From Mya arenaria (lineage: Eukaryota > Mollusca > Bivalvia > Myida > Myidae), in contig NC_069125.1 of NCBI RefSeq assembly GCF_026914265.1, positions 6,282,117-6,346,116 of the forward strand: a stretch of DNA of 64,000 bases. The letters are read 5' to 3'. The notes beneath the pieces are model-generated. The model worked only from the letters and a program-made list of their open reading frames with translations. It searched no databases and was not told where the DNA came from. Below, one piece after another: positions 35,440-47,590 of the stretch; position 1 is the stretch's first letter; every line of letters begins with the position of its first letter. The position numbers were made by a program, and so were the translations under genes.

Positions 35440-37440
35440 GCTCCTATCACAGTCAATAGTTTGGACGCTATAATAGATGCTTCTTTCACTTCAGTCGGTG
35501 ATAGGGACGCTAGAAATTATGCGTCGATCGCGTAAGTCGATGTTAGGGGTGTGGGTATTTTTGCTTTTATCGAGGCGGATGGTGCTAGGTTCGTGTCATG
35601 AAAAGTGTTGCTCATATCGCTTCAATCGTTCTTAGGGAAGCTAGAACAGACGCTCCTATCAGTTTTGTCGGTGCTAGTGGTGTGGGAAGTGTCGCTCCCA
35701 TCACATCAGTCGTTGCTAGGGACGTAAGAAAAGTTTCTCATACGGTTTCAGTCGGTGCTAGGGGTGTGAGAAATATTGCTCCTAAGGCTCCAGTCGGTGC
35801 TATGGGTGTGAGAAGTGTCGCTCCCATCGCTTCAGTCGGTGCTAGTGGTGTGAAGTGTCGCTTCTATCGTAGTGTCGCTCCTATCGCTTCAGTTCGTGCT
35901 AGGGGTGTGTGAAGTGTCGCTTCTATAACTTAAGTTGGTGCTAGGGGTGTGTAAAGTGTCGCTTCTATCGCTTCAGTTGGTTCTAGGGGTGTGTGAAGTG
36001 TCGTTCTTATCACTTCAGTCGATGTTATGGGTGTGAGATGTGTCGCTTCTATCGCTTCAGTCGGAACTAATGGTGTTTAAAGTGTCGCTTCTATCGCTTC
36101 AGTCGATGCTATGGGTGTGTGAATTGTCGCTTCTATCGCTTCAGTTGGTGCTAGGGTTGTGTGAAGTGTAGCGCGTCTATCGCTTCAGTTGGTGCTAGGG
36201 TTGTGAAGTATCGCTTCTATCTTTTCAGTTTGTGCGAAGGGTGTGTGAAGTGTCGCTTCCAACGCTTCATCGGTGCTAGGGGTGTGTGAAGTATCGCTTC
36301 TATTACTTCAGTCGGTGCTAGGGGTGTGAGAAATGTTGCTCTTATCGCTTCAGTCGGTGCTAGGGGCTTTTTTAATATTGTTCCTATCACTCCAGACGAT
36401 GCTAGGGGCGCTTACAGATGCTCTTATCGCTCAAGCCGTTTTTAAAGGCGTGAGAATGTTTGCGTCTATCGCTTTAGTTGGTGTAAGGGTCGTGACAGGT
36501 GTTTTCATATCGCTTCAGTCGTTGCTAGGGACGCTATAATAGATGATCCTATCACTAAAGTCGGTGCTAGGGGCGTGAGAGATGTTTTTCCAATCGCCTC
36601 AGTCGGTGCTAGGGGTGTACGGAACGTTGCTCATACGGCTCCTGCCGGTGCTAGGGGCGTGTGAAGTGTCGCTTCTATCCCTTCAGTCGGTGCTAGGGGC
36701 GTGTGAATTTTTAATCCTATCGTTGCAATTGGTGCTAGGGACGCTAAAACAAATGTTTCAATCGCACAAGTCGTTGCAGCGGGCTTATGAAGTTTTGCTC
36801 CTATCACTTCAGTCGATGCTTGGGGTTCTAGAACAGATGCTTCTAGAGATATAATCGGTGTTCGGGTCGTAGGATGCGTTGCTTCCATCACCTTAGTCGG
36901 TGCTAGGTGTGTTTGAAGTGTACCTCTTATCACGTCAGTCGGTACTAGGGGAAGTAAATAAATGGTCATATCAATACAGTCAAAACCAAGTGCGTTAGAA
37001 GTGTCGTAGCTATCGCTTCAGCCGTTGCAAGATACGCAAGAAGTGTCGCTCTCGCTCCAGTAGTCGGTGCTCATATCGCTTCATCCGGTAATAGGGTCGT
37101 TAATAGCGTCGCTGCTATCGATTTGCTTCAGTCGGTGCTTGGGGCGTTAAAAGTCTTTCTTCATTCGCGACAATCGGTGCTTTGGGAGTTCAATTGATGC
37201 TCCTATCGCTTCAGTCAGTGTTTCTCTTAGTACTTCAATCGATGCACGGGGCGTTAGAGGTGTTGTTGCGATCGCTTCAGTCAGTACGTGAGGCTTTAGA
37301 TATGTTTCTCTTGGCACTTTAATCGGTGCTCGGGGCGATAAAAGTGTTAATCATATCGCTTGACCCGGTTCTAATGGCGTTAACATTGTTGCTCTTATCG
37401 TCAGTCGGTGCTCGAGGCCAAAGAATGGTTGTTCCTATCA
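35440..37440. repeat. 42-bp minisatellite array 1
   Basis: About 45-48 degenerate units; typical unit GTGTCGCTTCTATCGCTTCA followed by GTCGGTGCTAGGGGTGTGTGAA. Because 42 is divisible by three, open stretches translate as 14-residue repeats around SVAPIASVGARGV; many units also shift frame, so this is not taken as a gene. The same unit forms a second array at 62800..63850, in the same orientation. Confidence 0.92.
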
Positions 37441-38850
37441 CTGCTGTCAATAAGCAGTTTGTATAAAGAGTTATTAGTGATATCGAGGCGATACAATTTA
37501 GTTAAATTGTATAATGGTCACATTGGAACAATTTTTTTGGCACAAACTATTCGGGAAATAAACTCCGTTTTTTATGGTGACGCAAGCATATTCAGTGAAA
37601 CCGAAAAACTGTATATTAAAGGAACTTGCTCATAATTTGTAAAATGTACTTTTTATTTCTAAATACAGTGTGGCAATCATGAGGAGGGTTAAAACATAGA
37701 CAACAGGAACCCTCTAGAAAATATTGATCTTTGTTCAAATATCGTCTTTGAAGACCAAATTTTTAACACCGTCTAGCGATCCGTTGTTTCGCTATCAGTT
37801 AATTGGCATTATCATGTTATCGATACATTGTAAAAACGTCTACATATGCATTACTATTGTATAAGTCCTTGTGGTTTAGTGGTTAAGGCGTCGGTGTTCT
37901 AGTTTGTTTTCCTCCGAAGTGAATAAGTTCTGATTTTCGGCACAAACAGCTTAGCGTACTTTCAACCGCCTTGGAAAAAAATATTGACTTCTTAAGAAAA
38001 CAAAGGTTCTCATAATTGAAAAAAAACAACAGCAAAGTGTTTCACCTGCCGCCTTAGATAAATGTCCGAAGAATAGATGGTAGCAAAACAGGTCTTATAT
38101 CACCTATCGCCTTAGAAATATGATTGACCTCCGAAAACATATGGTAGGAAAATTGTAATTATTTTCGGAACAAACAGCTAAGTTTACATTCTACCGCCTT
38201 AAGTTTGAAAAATGATTGACATCCGGAGAGAAAGTTTTAGGGGAAATGTTCGCTATTTCGTCACAAACGGCTTGTTGCACATCTACTGCTTACAATAAAA
38301 CAAGTTGTTTCATTTCTTTGAAATACTGACACGATATTAAATGATCTGAACAAATACATGTCTGATTTCGACTACACTATCTTGAAAAAATAGTTAGCTA
38401 CATAGCTACAAAGTAAATGTAAGACAGAATGATTACTAATATTTTGTGCTGATAAAATTGAATTTGAATTTCCCTAAAAAAGTAAAGATAAAGTGATTTA
38501 ACATTTCATTCTAAAATACAATTGAAATGAAGTAGCTAAAACTTTACTATGAGTATTTGCAAAATTTATAAGGACGCTAAAAGATGCACCACTCATATGG
38601 TGTATATGAAACATATATCCATTAACTATAAACGGAACAAAAATAATTAGATATTTTGAAGATGTATCACTTAAACAAGGAACTTTATGTTAAAAGTATG
38701 CACTTGATTCAGGAGCTTGACTTCGTCATTTGCAATAAAATATACGGAGAAAAGTTAAGCAGCAAATTAGCTAATACTGCAAGCTATTACTTTGTTGCAA
38801 GCCTTTTTTGTTAACCAGTTCCATTGTTTCAATCATTATTTTTCTTTAGC
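37441..38850. other. Intergenic with tRNA-like head and degenerate repeat
   Basis: At 37868-37905 is a tRNA-like head (TTGTGGTTTAGTGGTTAAGGCG) without a good B box. At about 37930-38290 there are four diverged copies, roughly 90 bases apart, of a phrase with CACAAACAGCTTA, CCGCCTTAGAAA and TTGACCTCCGAA. No gene. Confidence 0.5.
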
Positions 38851-38859
38851 TAATGCATG

Positions 38860-38965
38860 TTACACATGCAATTTAACAATCATGTCAAAGCACACAGCAG
38901 CCATTGGTCAAATTACACAGCTTGGCGAACACCTATTGTTTCTAAATATTTAAATATGAGCAAGA
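38860..38965 (+). promoter_or_regulatory. Putative promoter relic of lectin gene D
   Basis: GTTACACATGCAATTTAACA, then CATGTCAAAGCACACAGCAG, ATTGG (38903-38907) and TATTTAAATA (38947-38956), in the same order as upstream of gene C. TATA lies about 58 bases upstream of the ATG. The promoter survives although the gene is dead. Confidence 0.55.
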
Positions 38966-39013
38966 TGACTTCCCGTTTCATAATGCGGACTGACTGTTCC
39001 ACGAGAAAACAAA

Positions 39014-42000
39014 ATGAAGTTGGCCGTGATTTTTGTCATTTGCTGTTTTGTAAAAGTTGCCATAGGTAACTCCACTTTTCAAAGTGCATGTCAATTAAGA
39101 CAACTTACAACAGCTGTGACAACAGCTCTGGAAGTATTGAGAAACGCTCTGGGAACGGGTAACTATATTCACATTACAACTATATGTATTATACTTTTTA
39201 TTTAATATTCGAATTTAACATATGTCAAAAAGTGAAATACATTAAAGAGCAATTCATTTAGTGTATGTGTTTTAACACTGAGATTATTATTTAAGTATCA
39301 CCGTGGTGACAAATATAGACGTGAATATGTTGTACATTTATGAGCATAAATTCAAGCAGGTTTTAAATTCATATCAATAATGTTACATAGGAAATTGTGC
39401 GGGGTCCTGTCCAAGCGGCTGGAGTGAATACCAGGGATCATGCTATCTGTTCGGAAACACCTGGTGTACGTTCGAACAGGCAGAGATAATATCATGAAAC
39501 ATAAACAAGGAAACAAAATACAAAAAAACCTCTTTCGTTTGGTTCTCCATTTTCAAATGGGCATGACAGAATGTTGCAAATTAAGCGTTGTAATGTGGTC
39601 GTCTGAATTAATTGTCACTTAAAATATACCGTAATGTCTTAATCATTTCGACGGTATTTTTAAGCAATGCAGACATAAAAAATGTAACAAAATATTATAT
39701 CCAAAGTACCAATGAGGAGGCGTTTTAAGGTAATCGCGAGTTATCTTCGATTGATTTAATTGTTTTCGTAAGCGTTGTTTGAATTTTGATGTTTTGATGA
39801 AGTATTTATCGTTTGCTTACTTCTATGATTTACCAGCCAAAACCAATATAATAGTATAAAAATGTCAGATGTCTTGCCCGTCTGGATTAAAGGTTGCCTT
39901 TTACTTTTTGTGTTTCAGATTGACATTTTTTACTGGGTAATTGTTATTTCGAAAGGACTCAAATTATTAAACATTAAATATACAAAATAACCAAAATATT
40001 TTTTTCGGTAAAATTTAGGTTTCAAGAGAAAATGGCAAGTCATTGTAGAGCAAGATTATCGTGAGGTATATAATTGGTTTGTTACAATGAATATGGATCA
40101 AATAGGTTACAGTACTACTAGATTTTAAAAATGTGTATTGTTTCTTTTGTCACTGAGTGTTATGTTTGTATGCGTAAACTGACCTTTTTTCAATGCAATG
40201 CAATGCGAAACAATACAATACAATAGCAGTTTATTTCGCATAAAAACTGACAAAGTTTATAGCGATAACAAACAGGATGGTAGTAAAAAGTATAACATTT
40301 TCAGAGGAAAACGAAGTGTGGCATTAACATTAAGCATGTGTAAGATTAAATGCATTTTAGAAAGTAAAATAAAGCATAAGTTTGTACAAATGACCAAGTC
40401 ATGTTCTTCTTTTCATTACAAAATATATGTATTTTGAAATACCGATTAGAGTCTTGATATTAATGACATTGATTTTTCAAATTTGTGTAAAGAGGACCAT
40501 CTACAATAATAAGACTTAAAATAGTTCAAACATAAATCTTTATACGCTAGGCATACTAATAAAATGTTACTCTGATTCTACAGCTTGCATATTACAAAAC
40601 ACACACAATCTTTGTTCTTTATGGGTATTATTGTATATACCTGTTTCAATGGTCAAATTATGAGCAGACACTCTGAATTGTGTTAAGGAGATTCTATATT
40701 TCAAAATATAAATGTTATCAAAGTATGGTTCTAATGTAAACTCGTGTTACAAACAATACGATCTTAATTTCGAGAATTGTTGATATTTGAGTACCAATAT
40801 TGATAATGCATGTCTAATAATCGTTGTTTTATAACAAAAAATGGAATATCATTATCTAATCTGTTTTTCCATATATATATATATTCTAATCTATGCTTTT
40901 GTAACGTGGTTCTAATTTGATGTGCCCAGTTTGTGCCATTGTATGTAATATTTTGATTTGCATCATATTAACGCATAATACAAACCTTTCTCATAATTGC
41001 TGTAGTTCAATATCTTAATCCAAAATTCAATCATTCTATTTTTTCTAAAAACAATCAGTGGTACTCTTCCTAATTCCCCATACAGTGCGGGAAGATTAGT
41101 CGACTTTTTTTTACACCAAGAATTCAAGATCCTTGCATTAATATGTTCCGAATATCTCACTACCAAAATGTAGGATAAATGATACAAGTGTATCAAACAG
41201 TTTTTGAGAGACGGACAATTCAACCTTGTTAAACATCTAAAACAATTTGTTCAGAGTAAAAGAAACATGGTGAGCAACCGCTTTTTAGCTTCTAAACCAG
41301 GAGCCATTTTTAAAAAGCTGAACCCCAAAATATTTAAACGAATAAACTTAGTCTAGCTTGGTGCCATATAAATGGAGATCTTTCAATGCTTTGCATCCCT
41401 TTTCAAAAATCATTAACTTGGTTTTAGACGTATTAATGTTTTAACTTACAAACTAACAAATATTGCAAAAAAGTTCTATATCATTCAACAATAGCTATTT
41501 AGATGACATAGATTTTGCCAAAACAACTTGATTATCAATATATATAACAGTAGAAATAGTTTTAATTCACCTATAGAGAAAATATTGTCTATATAAGCAT
41601 CAATATTGTCCATTAAATCGTTCACAAACATCATAAATAACAACAGAGAACTAGGGTCGCCTTGTTCAGGCCTATATGCGGGTCGAAGAACAGAGAGTAT
41701 TGTACTTTAAGTCGTGCACAATACATAGATTTTAGGGCTTTGACCATTTTGCAATGAATGTTTTTTTATAGTAACTTCTGTAAATTGTCCAAACCGGGGG
41801 CTTCATTATTATTTTGTGACGATACCGCAGTTCTTAGCTCTTCTTGCGATATATCGTTTGCACTTAATCGAGACCGTAGTTTAGGTTACTGGACTTGTCA
41901 CCATAGTAACTAAGGAAGTATAGTCTTAATAAGTAATGATGCCATATTATTATTATTATTATTATTGGTAATTTTGTTGTAATTATTGTTGTTCTAGGAC

Positions 42001-43361
42001 TTTTGTGCTGAGAATGGAGGCTATCTTGTACACATCAACAACTCACCAGAAAACGAATTTCTAAAAGACTCTGCCAAAAAATAGAGTATGTAACTGTTCG
42101 CGAATTATTTCTTTACGATTACGTTACCGTGTGTGCGGAGTTTTTTAACATTTGTATGAAACTCATTTTTTACATATCCATATTTAACACTACCAGACAA
42201 AACACAATAACACTATTATTGGGCTTCAAAATTACTGATATAGTTATATATATATATATATAAAGTTAATTTTATTCATCTACCTACATTTTTCAATTTT
42301 TCTGTTTCCGAAAAAGTAACTCACAATACCGATACAAAACCTTGAAAAAGTATCCGTGACGCTGTACTGTCCGTGCATACATTTTTTCATTATATTTACT
42401 TGTTTTCTTACACTTTTACTTTGATATTCAATGCTCGTATGATTAGATACAGAGGTGTAAACCTTTTATAGTTAAAACGTTAGTTATAAATATAAACAAA
42501 AATAGAACAAGAACTATCATGGAGTCTTCAATTGGGCATAGCTGCAAAACATAAAGTCAGTCAAAAATTACTTTAATTATGAAAACGATAATAGTGTATA
42601 TAAATTTGAATGATTGGGAAAAAGTTCATTTTTACATCATCGCAACAAAACTGCTCAAATGCCTAGAAAAAGTCGTATACCTGAAAACTTATGATGTTAA
42701 AGTTAAGCGAGTTTGCATATTGTCTGCAAAAAAATAAACGTTAGTGATTCCCAAACAATGACACAGTAAGAGTCAAGGATTACAACGTAAAACTTATGTT
42801 TATTAAGACCATAGTGTATATGAATATAACTAGTAAAACAATCATTCAACACAACAATCAAGTAATAAAATCGCATTAATGTAAAGGTCGACATTACTGG
42901 ATTGGTCTGACGGACCGGGATAGAGAGGGCGAGTTTAAATGGGTCGACGATGGCTCATCTAACCGGAATGGCTTCACAGGTAGTAGCTATTACTTTTGAG
43001 GGTATGTATAGAGTATGCTTTTTGAAAATGTCTTTCCCCATAATATGAAATTAAATGCACTCTTATAAGAGTGTTGACACAAGCAATACTCAAATTTACT
43101 TCATTGCATAACGTTTAATGTCATATTAAAATTTCGCCCCTGGTTTAAGTTATTGTTCTAGAAATGTATCTCATAAGCAGGTTTCCCATACTTAAATGAT
43201 GCTATTTACATGTTTGTATTGAAGATAGGCGAATAGGACAACCAGACAACGAATATTTTGATGAGGACTGTGTAGAGCTACGCCCGACTTTTGGTTTTTA
43301 ATGGAACGACCGCGATTGCGATATAGGTTCAATCTATCCACTGTGTGAACGAAAGAAATAG
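39014..43361 (+). pseudogene. C-type lectin gene D, decayed copy
   Basis: Five exon equivalents on the plus strand: 39014..39158 (signal peptide MKLAVIFVICCFVKVAIG), 39391..39485 (SCPSGWSEYQGSCYLFG), 41998..42085 (DFCAENGGYLVHINN), 42887..42979 (HYWIGLTDRDREG, KWVDDGS) and 43225..43361 (QPDNEYFDEDC, WNDRDCD, PLCERKK). Lesions: the exon 2 donor reads AT where all paralogues have GT (39486-39487); exon 3 has an in-frame TAG at 42082-42084; exon 5 has an in-frame TAA at 43299-43301, one codon before the WND motif; the Trp at the start of exon 5 is replaced by Arg. Intron 2 is about 2.5 kb because a LINE sits in it antisense. AATAAA at 43394-43399 is a possible poly(A) signal. Opposite orientation to A, B, C and E implies an inversion. 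Confidence 0.85.
40190..41882 (-). mobile_element. LINE relic in intron 2 of gene D (antisense)
   Basis: On the minus strand: SANDISQEELRTAVSSQNNN with EAPGLDNL at the upstream end (41785-41880), RPEQGDPSSLL-like and VNDLMDNIDAYIDNIFS at about 41570-41690, and the post-RT region with LPALYGELGRVPLIVF near 41050-41100 and WIKILNYSNYEKGLYYAL near 40970-41030. Many stops and frameshifts occur. The 3' end is a short (ATTGT)n-type tail at 40191-40225. A non-LTR retrotransposon, 5'-truncated; the reverse-transcriptase core YADD region survives only as a remnant near 41545. Confidence 0.75.
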
Positions 43362-43399
43362 TCCGAATCGCCGAGTTGAATGTTTGTTTGAATAATAAA

Positions 43400-44842
43400 A
43401 AAGACCTAATAGTATACAATTAACAAATTTACGCTTATTAGACGATTGGTTTACACAGTGTTAAATTAAGGTATAAGTATAAGTGGTAACGGTAGGTAAA
43501 TCATTCGAATACAAATACACATCTATACACAAAATGAACTAAAAAAGGATTGTTGTTGAAAACAAATATTCACACGTATTTTGAAATGAATGGACAACAA
43601 ATTTTAGCAACTAAGCAACGCTAATTGCATTTTGTAAAATATTGTTATCCTTGCGGTCTATTCACGCCATGTTTTTGTCAGGCAAAAATCAAGCTAAATA
43701 TGAAAAAGATAATAGTTTACATCAATTTGAATAAATGATGACACAGTTAGAGTCAAAAATTACAACGTAGAACTTATATTCATTAAGACCATATATATTA
43801 GACCTTATAAACAGTTAACTAGTTGCAATTCATATCTAAACATGATTTAGAATCTCTTTTACTCGAATAGTGAAATGTCTTATGTACAACCTAACAGTGC
43901 ATTTATAGAGCTGATATACTTGCGGCATACTTTTAATTTGTATCATTAATACAAAATAAACTGGTTATGGTTGAATTGGATGCAATATAGTAATGAACTG
44001 ACACAAATTAACTGACTGAAGAATATGTTACTCGTTTTATTTAATCCATCTTAACAATGGTATTCCTAACTGTTCTATTTACTTAGATGCGAATGTTTTA
44101 AACACCCAATAATGTTTAACACCAAATAAAAAAAACAAAACTTTTATGTCGTTTTATCTTTCCTTTACTTCGTCAGCCGTCATCGTCCAACAATGTTTCC
44201 GAAAGCCATCTCCTCCAAAGCAAAACAAACCGGAAAATAGTAGTGTAAGAACAGTTGATGAGTTTGTGTTGTTTATCCGATTTATTCAACATACAAATGT
44301 AAGTTCTTAACAGAAGAGTATTCGTACTAAATATGTGTTAATTTCAGAATAAACTTCTTTTCCAAAGGTATTTCTTTTACTTTAGCAAAAACAGTTCTTC
44401 CGACCAGCACAGCTGCTTCGTTCCGCTAGTATATACAATGTCGAAGGAAATACTTTTACTGTAGTGCATTCCCTAACTATCAGTTTGTGGAAAAGAACCT
44501 TACTGTAATATATTTCCTACTGGTCCTGTTGAAAGAAATAAAATTGCCGTCATTGTCTTATTTATGAGAATTTGTAAGTAAAACTAAATAATATTGAAAC
44601 AACTTAAATGCCACACATTCCCTCATTTATTTATTTGGAGAAAAATATTGTAATGGCGTTATTTTTGTATGGTTCTTAGTTGATACATTTAAAGCATGGT
44701 AATTTTTGCTATGCTTTTTCCTTATTTTCTTAACTGAACCCAATGACTGTGAAACTCTAATACACCGACGATTTCAAGTAACGTGTAGGCGTCTAATTAC
44801 ATCTCAGACCGAAGTGTATCTTTAGTCATTTAAGTTGGTGAA
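43400..44842. other. Intergenic between genes D and E, no recognisable gene
   Basis: AT-rich. The stretch around 43730-43800 resembles 42740-42810 (ACACAGT(A)AGAGTCAA, ACAACGTA, ATTAAGACCATA), a small direct duplication. Nothing else supportable. Confidence 0.5.
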
Positions 44843-45462
44843 CTACTTTTCGCAGATGGGATAAGTATTTGAACTGTAAGCACACGAAATGTGATTCCAT
44901 GGGAACGCTGAGCTCTGTAAATGTGCGCAGTCTCCGTCACCATTAGGCTCGACTGAATTCCAATCTGCAATTAAAATGTATAGTAAAGTGTTAGTTATTG
45001 TAATAGTCGTGTTGTTTGACGCGATATTATATATATCTACCTACTATACATTTATTGCATAAATACGGGGAGAGGGTAAAATCGTTTGCGATGCAATAGC
45101 TATGGAGCGATGTTACACTCAAACAAAACAATCGGTTTATTATATGCCTAAAATGGATATAAAGTGACATTTAATTGTATTTTTTCAAATGGAATGCGAA
45201 CGTAACGTTATTTCGGAAACGATGTCGTAGAAATTGTCTCCCAACACTGTGCACGCTGACATTTGATTTGGAAGTTAGACCGGTCTAGAATTCATTACAT
45301 TGAAAGAAATTAATGATTATTTCACTGTTTCAAACAGTTCTTTTTTGTTAAATATTCTGATTCATAGGCGTATGAAATATTATTGGTCAGAAAACGGTCA
45401 GTGACTTCACGAATTTGGAATTTGCTCGCCTGCCTTAGGTAAAATCATGGCGAAGCCGGGTT

Positions 45463-45515
45463 GCGTGGTGCTCATAACGTCCTTCGACTATGTCTCGAGC
45501 CGTTATGAACCACGC
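45463..45515. repeat. Imperfect hairpin in intron 4 of gene E
   Basis: GCGTGGTGCTCATAACG (45463-45479) pairs with CGTTATGAACCACGC (45501-45515) apart from a two-base bulge. An alternative pairing with CACGCAAC at 45528 is also possible. Confidence 0.8.
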
Positions 45516-45886
45516 GGGCCAATAATCACGCAACGGCCCGTCTTCACCATATTTAAACCTCTAAATAATAACATTTAATGCTCGCCTTTTTTTCTTAAAA
45601 TAATAAGGCATAAAACAATGACTTATTTACGCTTGCCATGTACTGAATGAACATTTGAATGGTCGGACGTGTAAAGAAATGAAATGCTTTTCAATTACAA
45701 AAAAGGTTCTCAGTTATTAATGAAAAGGTTTTGATTGCATGAAAATCTGACTCAATATTAAACAAATGGTAATACGATCCAATGCTTCATCATTTAAGCT
45801 TTTCCAAATATTTGGTCAGGTTTTTATTTGAACCACTTGAAGCCCATGATACAATTGTAATGACTTATTTTTTTATAAAGTCGCTC

Positions 45887-45945
45887 GGTGTGTAAACACG
45901 TCTCTGTCGAGATCTGCGGTCTCGACGAATACGTGTTTACACACC
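45887..45945. repeat. Two-tier hairpin in intron 4 of gene E
   Basis: Outer arms GGTGTGTAAACACGT (45887-45901) and its exact reverse complement (45931-45945); inner arms GTCGAGA and TCTCGAC; a symmetric four-by-four internal loop between them and a seven-base terminal loop. Confidence 0.9.
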
Positions 45946-47590
45946 AAACTTTACCTGATACAGGCCACCAGACAATCGTCCTATCATAATATTCAGTCGT
46001 TTACTTCTTATAAAACTTTCACTATACAATATTCCGAAGTAGTCACTTTAAACAATATCATTTGATAGTATAAAATACTGATTATCTGTATCAGACATGT
46101 TTTAAAATAATGGATCAATATTTCTCGCCTTTTCTTATAATGGCATTCTTATAGTATCGTTAAGTTTACAATATAATACCACGTACATTTATGGCTCAAC
46201 ATTATCATAACAGGGTCAAATACGACCATTGGTGCATAAGTATTCTCTATCCCTTCCACTTATACATTCAGACCTATTTATTTAGTTCTGCCAAACAGTA
46301 AAATACTTACCTGTAAATGTTGCCTCTGATCCATCGCCCCAAATCCAAACACCGTCGGTTGCCTTGTCCGTCAGACCAATCGCGAGCTGTGGAATCAAAA
46401 ATATAAGTTCATGTTTATCAAAATAGTTCAGTGGAACAATTAGGTACTAAACTGCGTGATTTCAATGAAAACAAGTGATTAAGTATATTATCAAAGGAAT
46501 ATATCTAACTCTAGTCAATATTCTTTGGGAAACAATTTCCAATCGCCTATTTTTATTTGTTTATCCTGAAAGCAAATGTTTTAAATTAATAAAAGAAGAT
46601 TTTCTTTATGTCGTTATTTCGAAGAAAAAATGTCTTATCATTGAATTATAGGGTGCATACGTGTCATTTGACGAGCAGTCTCTTTGAGGAATGTGTTTTC
46701 TGTATTATCATTGATATAGACAAGGTGACTGTCCCTGCCTGCACAAAAGGTCTGAAATATTGTAATTAATGTTAGCATCATTTTTATATCGGCATTTATG
46801 GAATATAATACTATATGACAGATCCCCTGGTGAAACGCATATCTTCTTACAGTGATAGAATGTACGCGATATTTTGTTTATAAAAAATAACACTTTTAAA
46901 GTATATGTGTGAGACTCCATCTGAGACCGTTTGTATATGACAGCCAAGTTATGCACGCAACGACAAATTTATGTGCCGTCATAAACAACAGACGCTATCT
47001 AACGTTCCGCTTTACGGTAAATTAAGAAAATGTAACTAGCTATAGAATGTCGAACATGAGAAAACAATTACATTACATAATAGGATAAGAGGCATGTCAT
47101 ACGAGAACATTCGTTGTTAGATCATACATTAACCGTAGTAATAACATTACTCGACATAAACGTACCTCGGAATCTCCAAACAAATAACATGGGCCCTCGT
47201 TAAACAACCATCCATTTCGACATGTAGGTACACACTCTGCTGCAATTTAAGACATTCAGTTAATTGTTTAAGATGAGAAATAACCATACACAGTAATAAC
47301 CGTGTTCCATATGTGATAAGTTAACTGCAATCAGATCTTATATAATGTACTCGAACTAAAGAATATTAGTATATGTAACATTTTACGACCTAAGGAAGAC
47401 TTAAGTGATTGTATAACATGGCAATGTAGTTTTTTACAATTGTACTGCTATGCGTATGTTCTTTCCATATACTCATACTGAATACCCATTGTAGTAACAG
47501 TACTAAATAACAGACGCAAAATAATGTGTTACTGTAGTTTTTTAATGGTTACCTTTCCCAAGAGCGTTTTTTAACAGTTCCAAACTCTTT

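Larger units (their letters stand above)
44843..47590 (-). pseudogene. C-type lectin gene E, EPN type, 5'-truncated
   Basis: Minus-strand exon equivalents: exon 1 remnant 47553..47590 (KSLELLKNALGK), 47166..47239 (ECVPTCRNGW and GPCYLFGDSE), 46661..46751 (TFCAGRDSHLVYINDN), 46311..46386 (LAIGLTDKATDGVWIWGDGS) and 44843..44964 (VEPNGDGDC, WNHISC, YPICEK then TAG). The ligand motif is EPN, linked to mannose-type sugars, instead of the QPD of B, C and D, and WND is replaced by WNH. The signal peptide part of exon 1 and the promoter are missing. Exon 4 starts about 8 bases shorter than in paralogues, breaking the frame from exon 3; joining exon 2 directly to exon 4 would keep frame. No internal stop is seen in exons 2-5. 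Probably a pseudogene; an unseen 5' exon could rescue it. Confidence 0.75.

Noticed and set aside
35598..36969. Several ORFs of 70-112 codons in the minisatellite
   Set aside because: Made of 42-bp units in multiple frames on both strands; frequent frame changes and no flanking gene structure. Kept as a finding only.
39486..39493. U12-type AT-AC intron at exon 2 of gene D
   Set aside because: The sequence ATAATATC does not fit the U12 donor consensus and paralogues use GT here; taken as donor loss.
43192..43419. Minus-strand 75-codon ORF
   Set aside because: Antisense shadow of the terminal exon of gene D on the plus strand.
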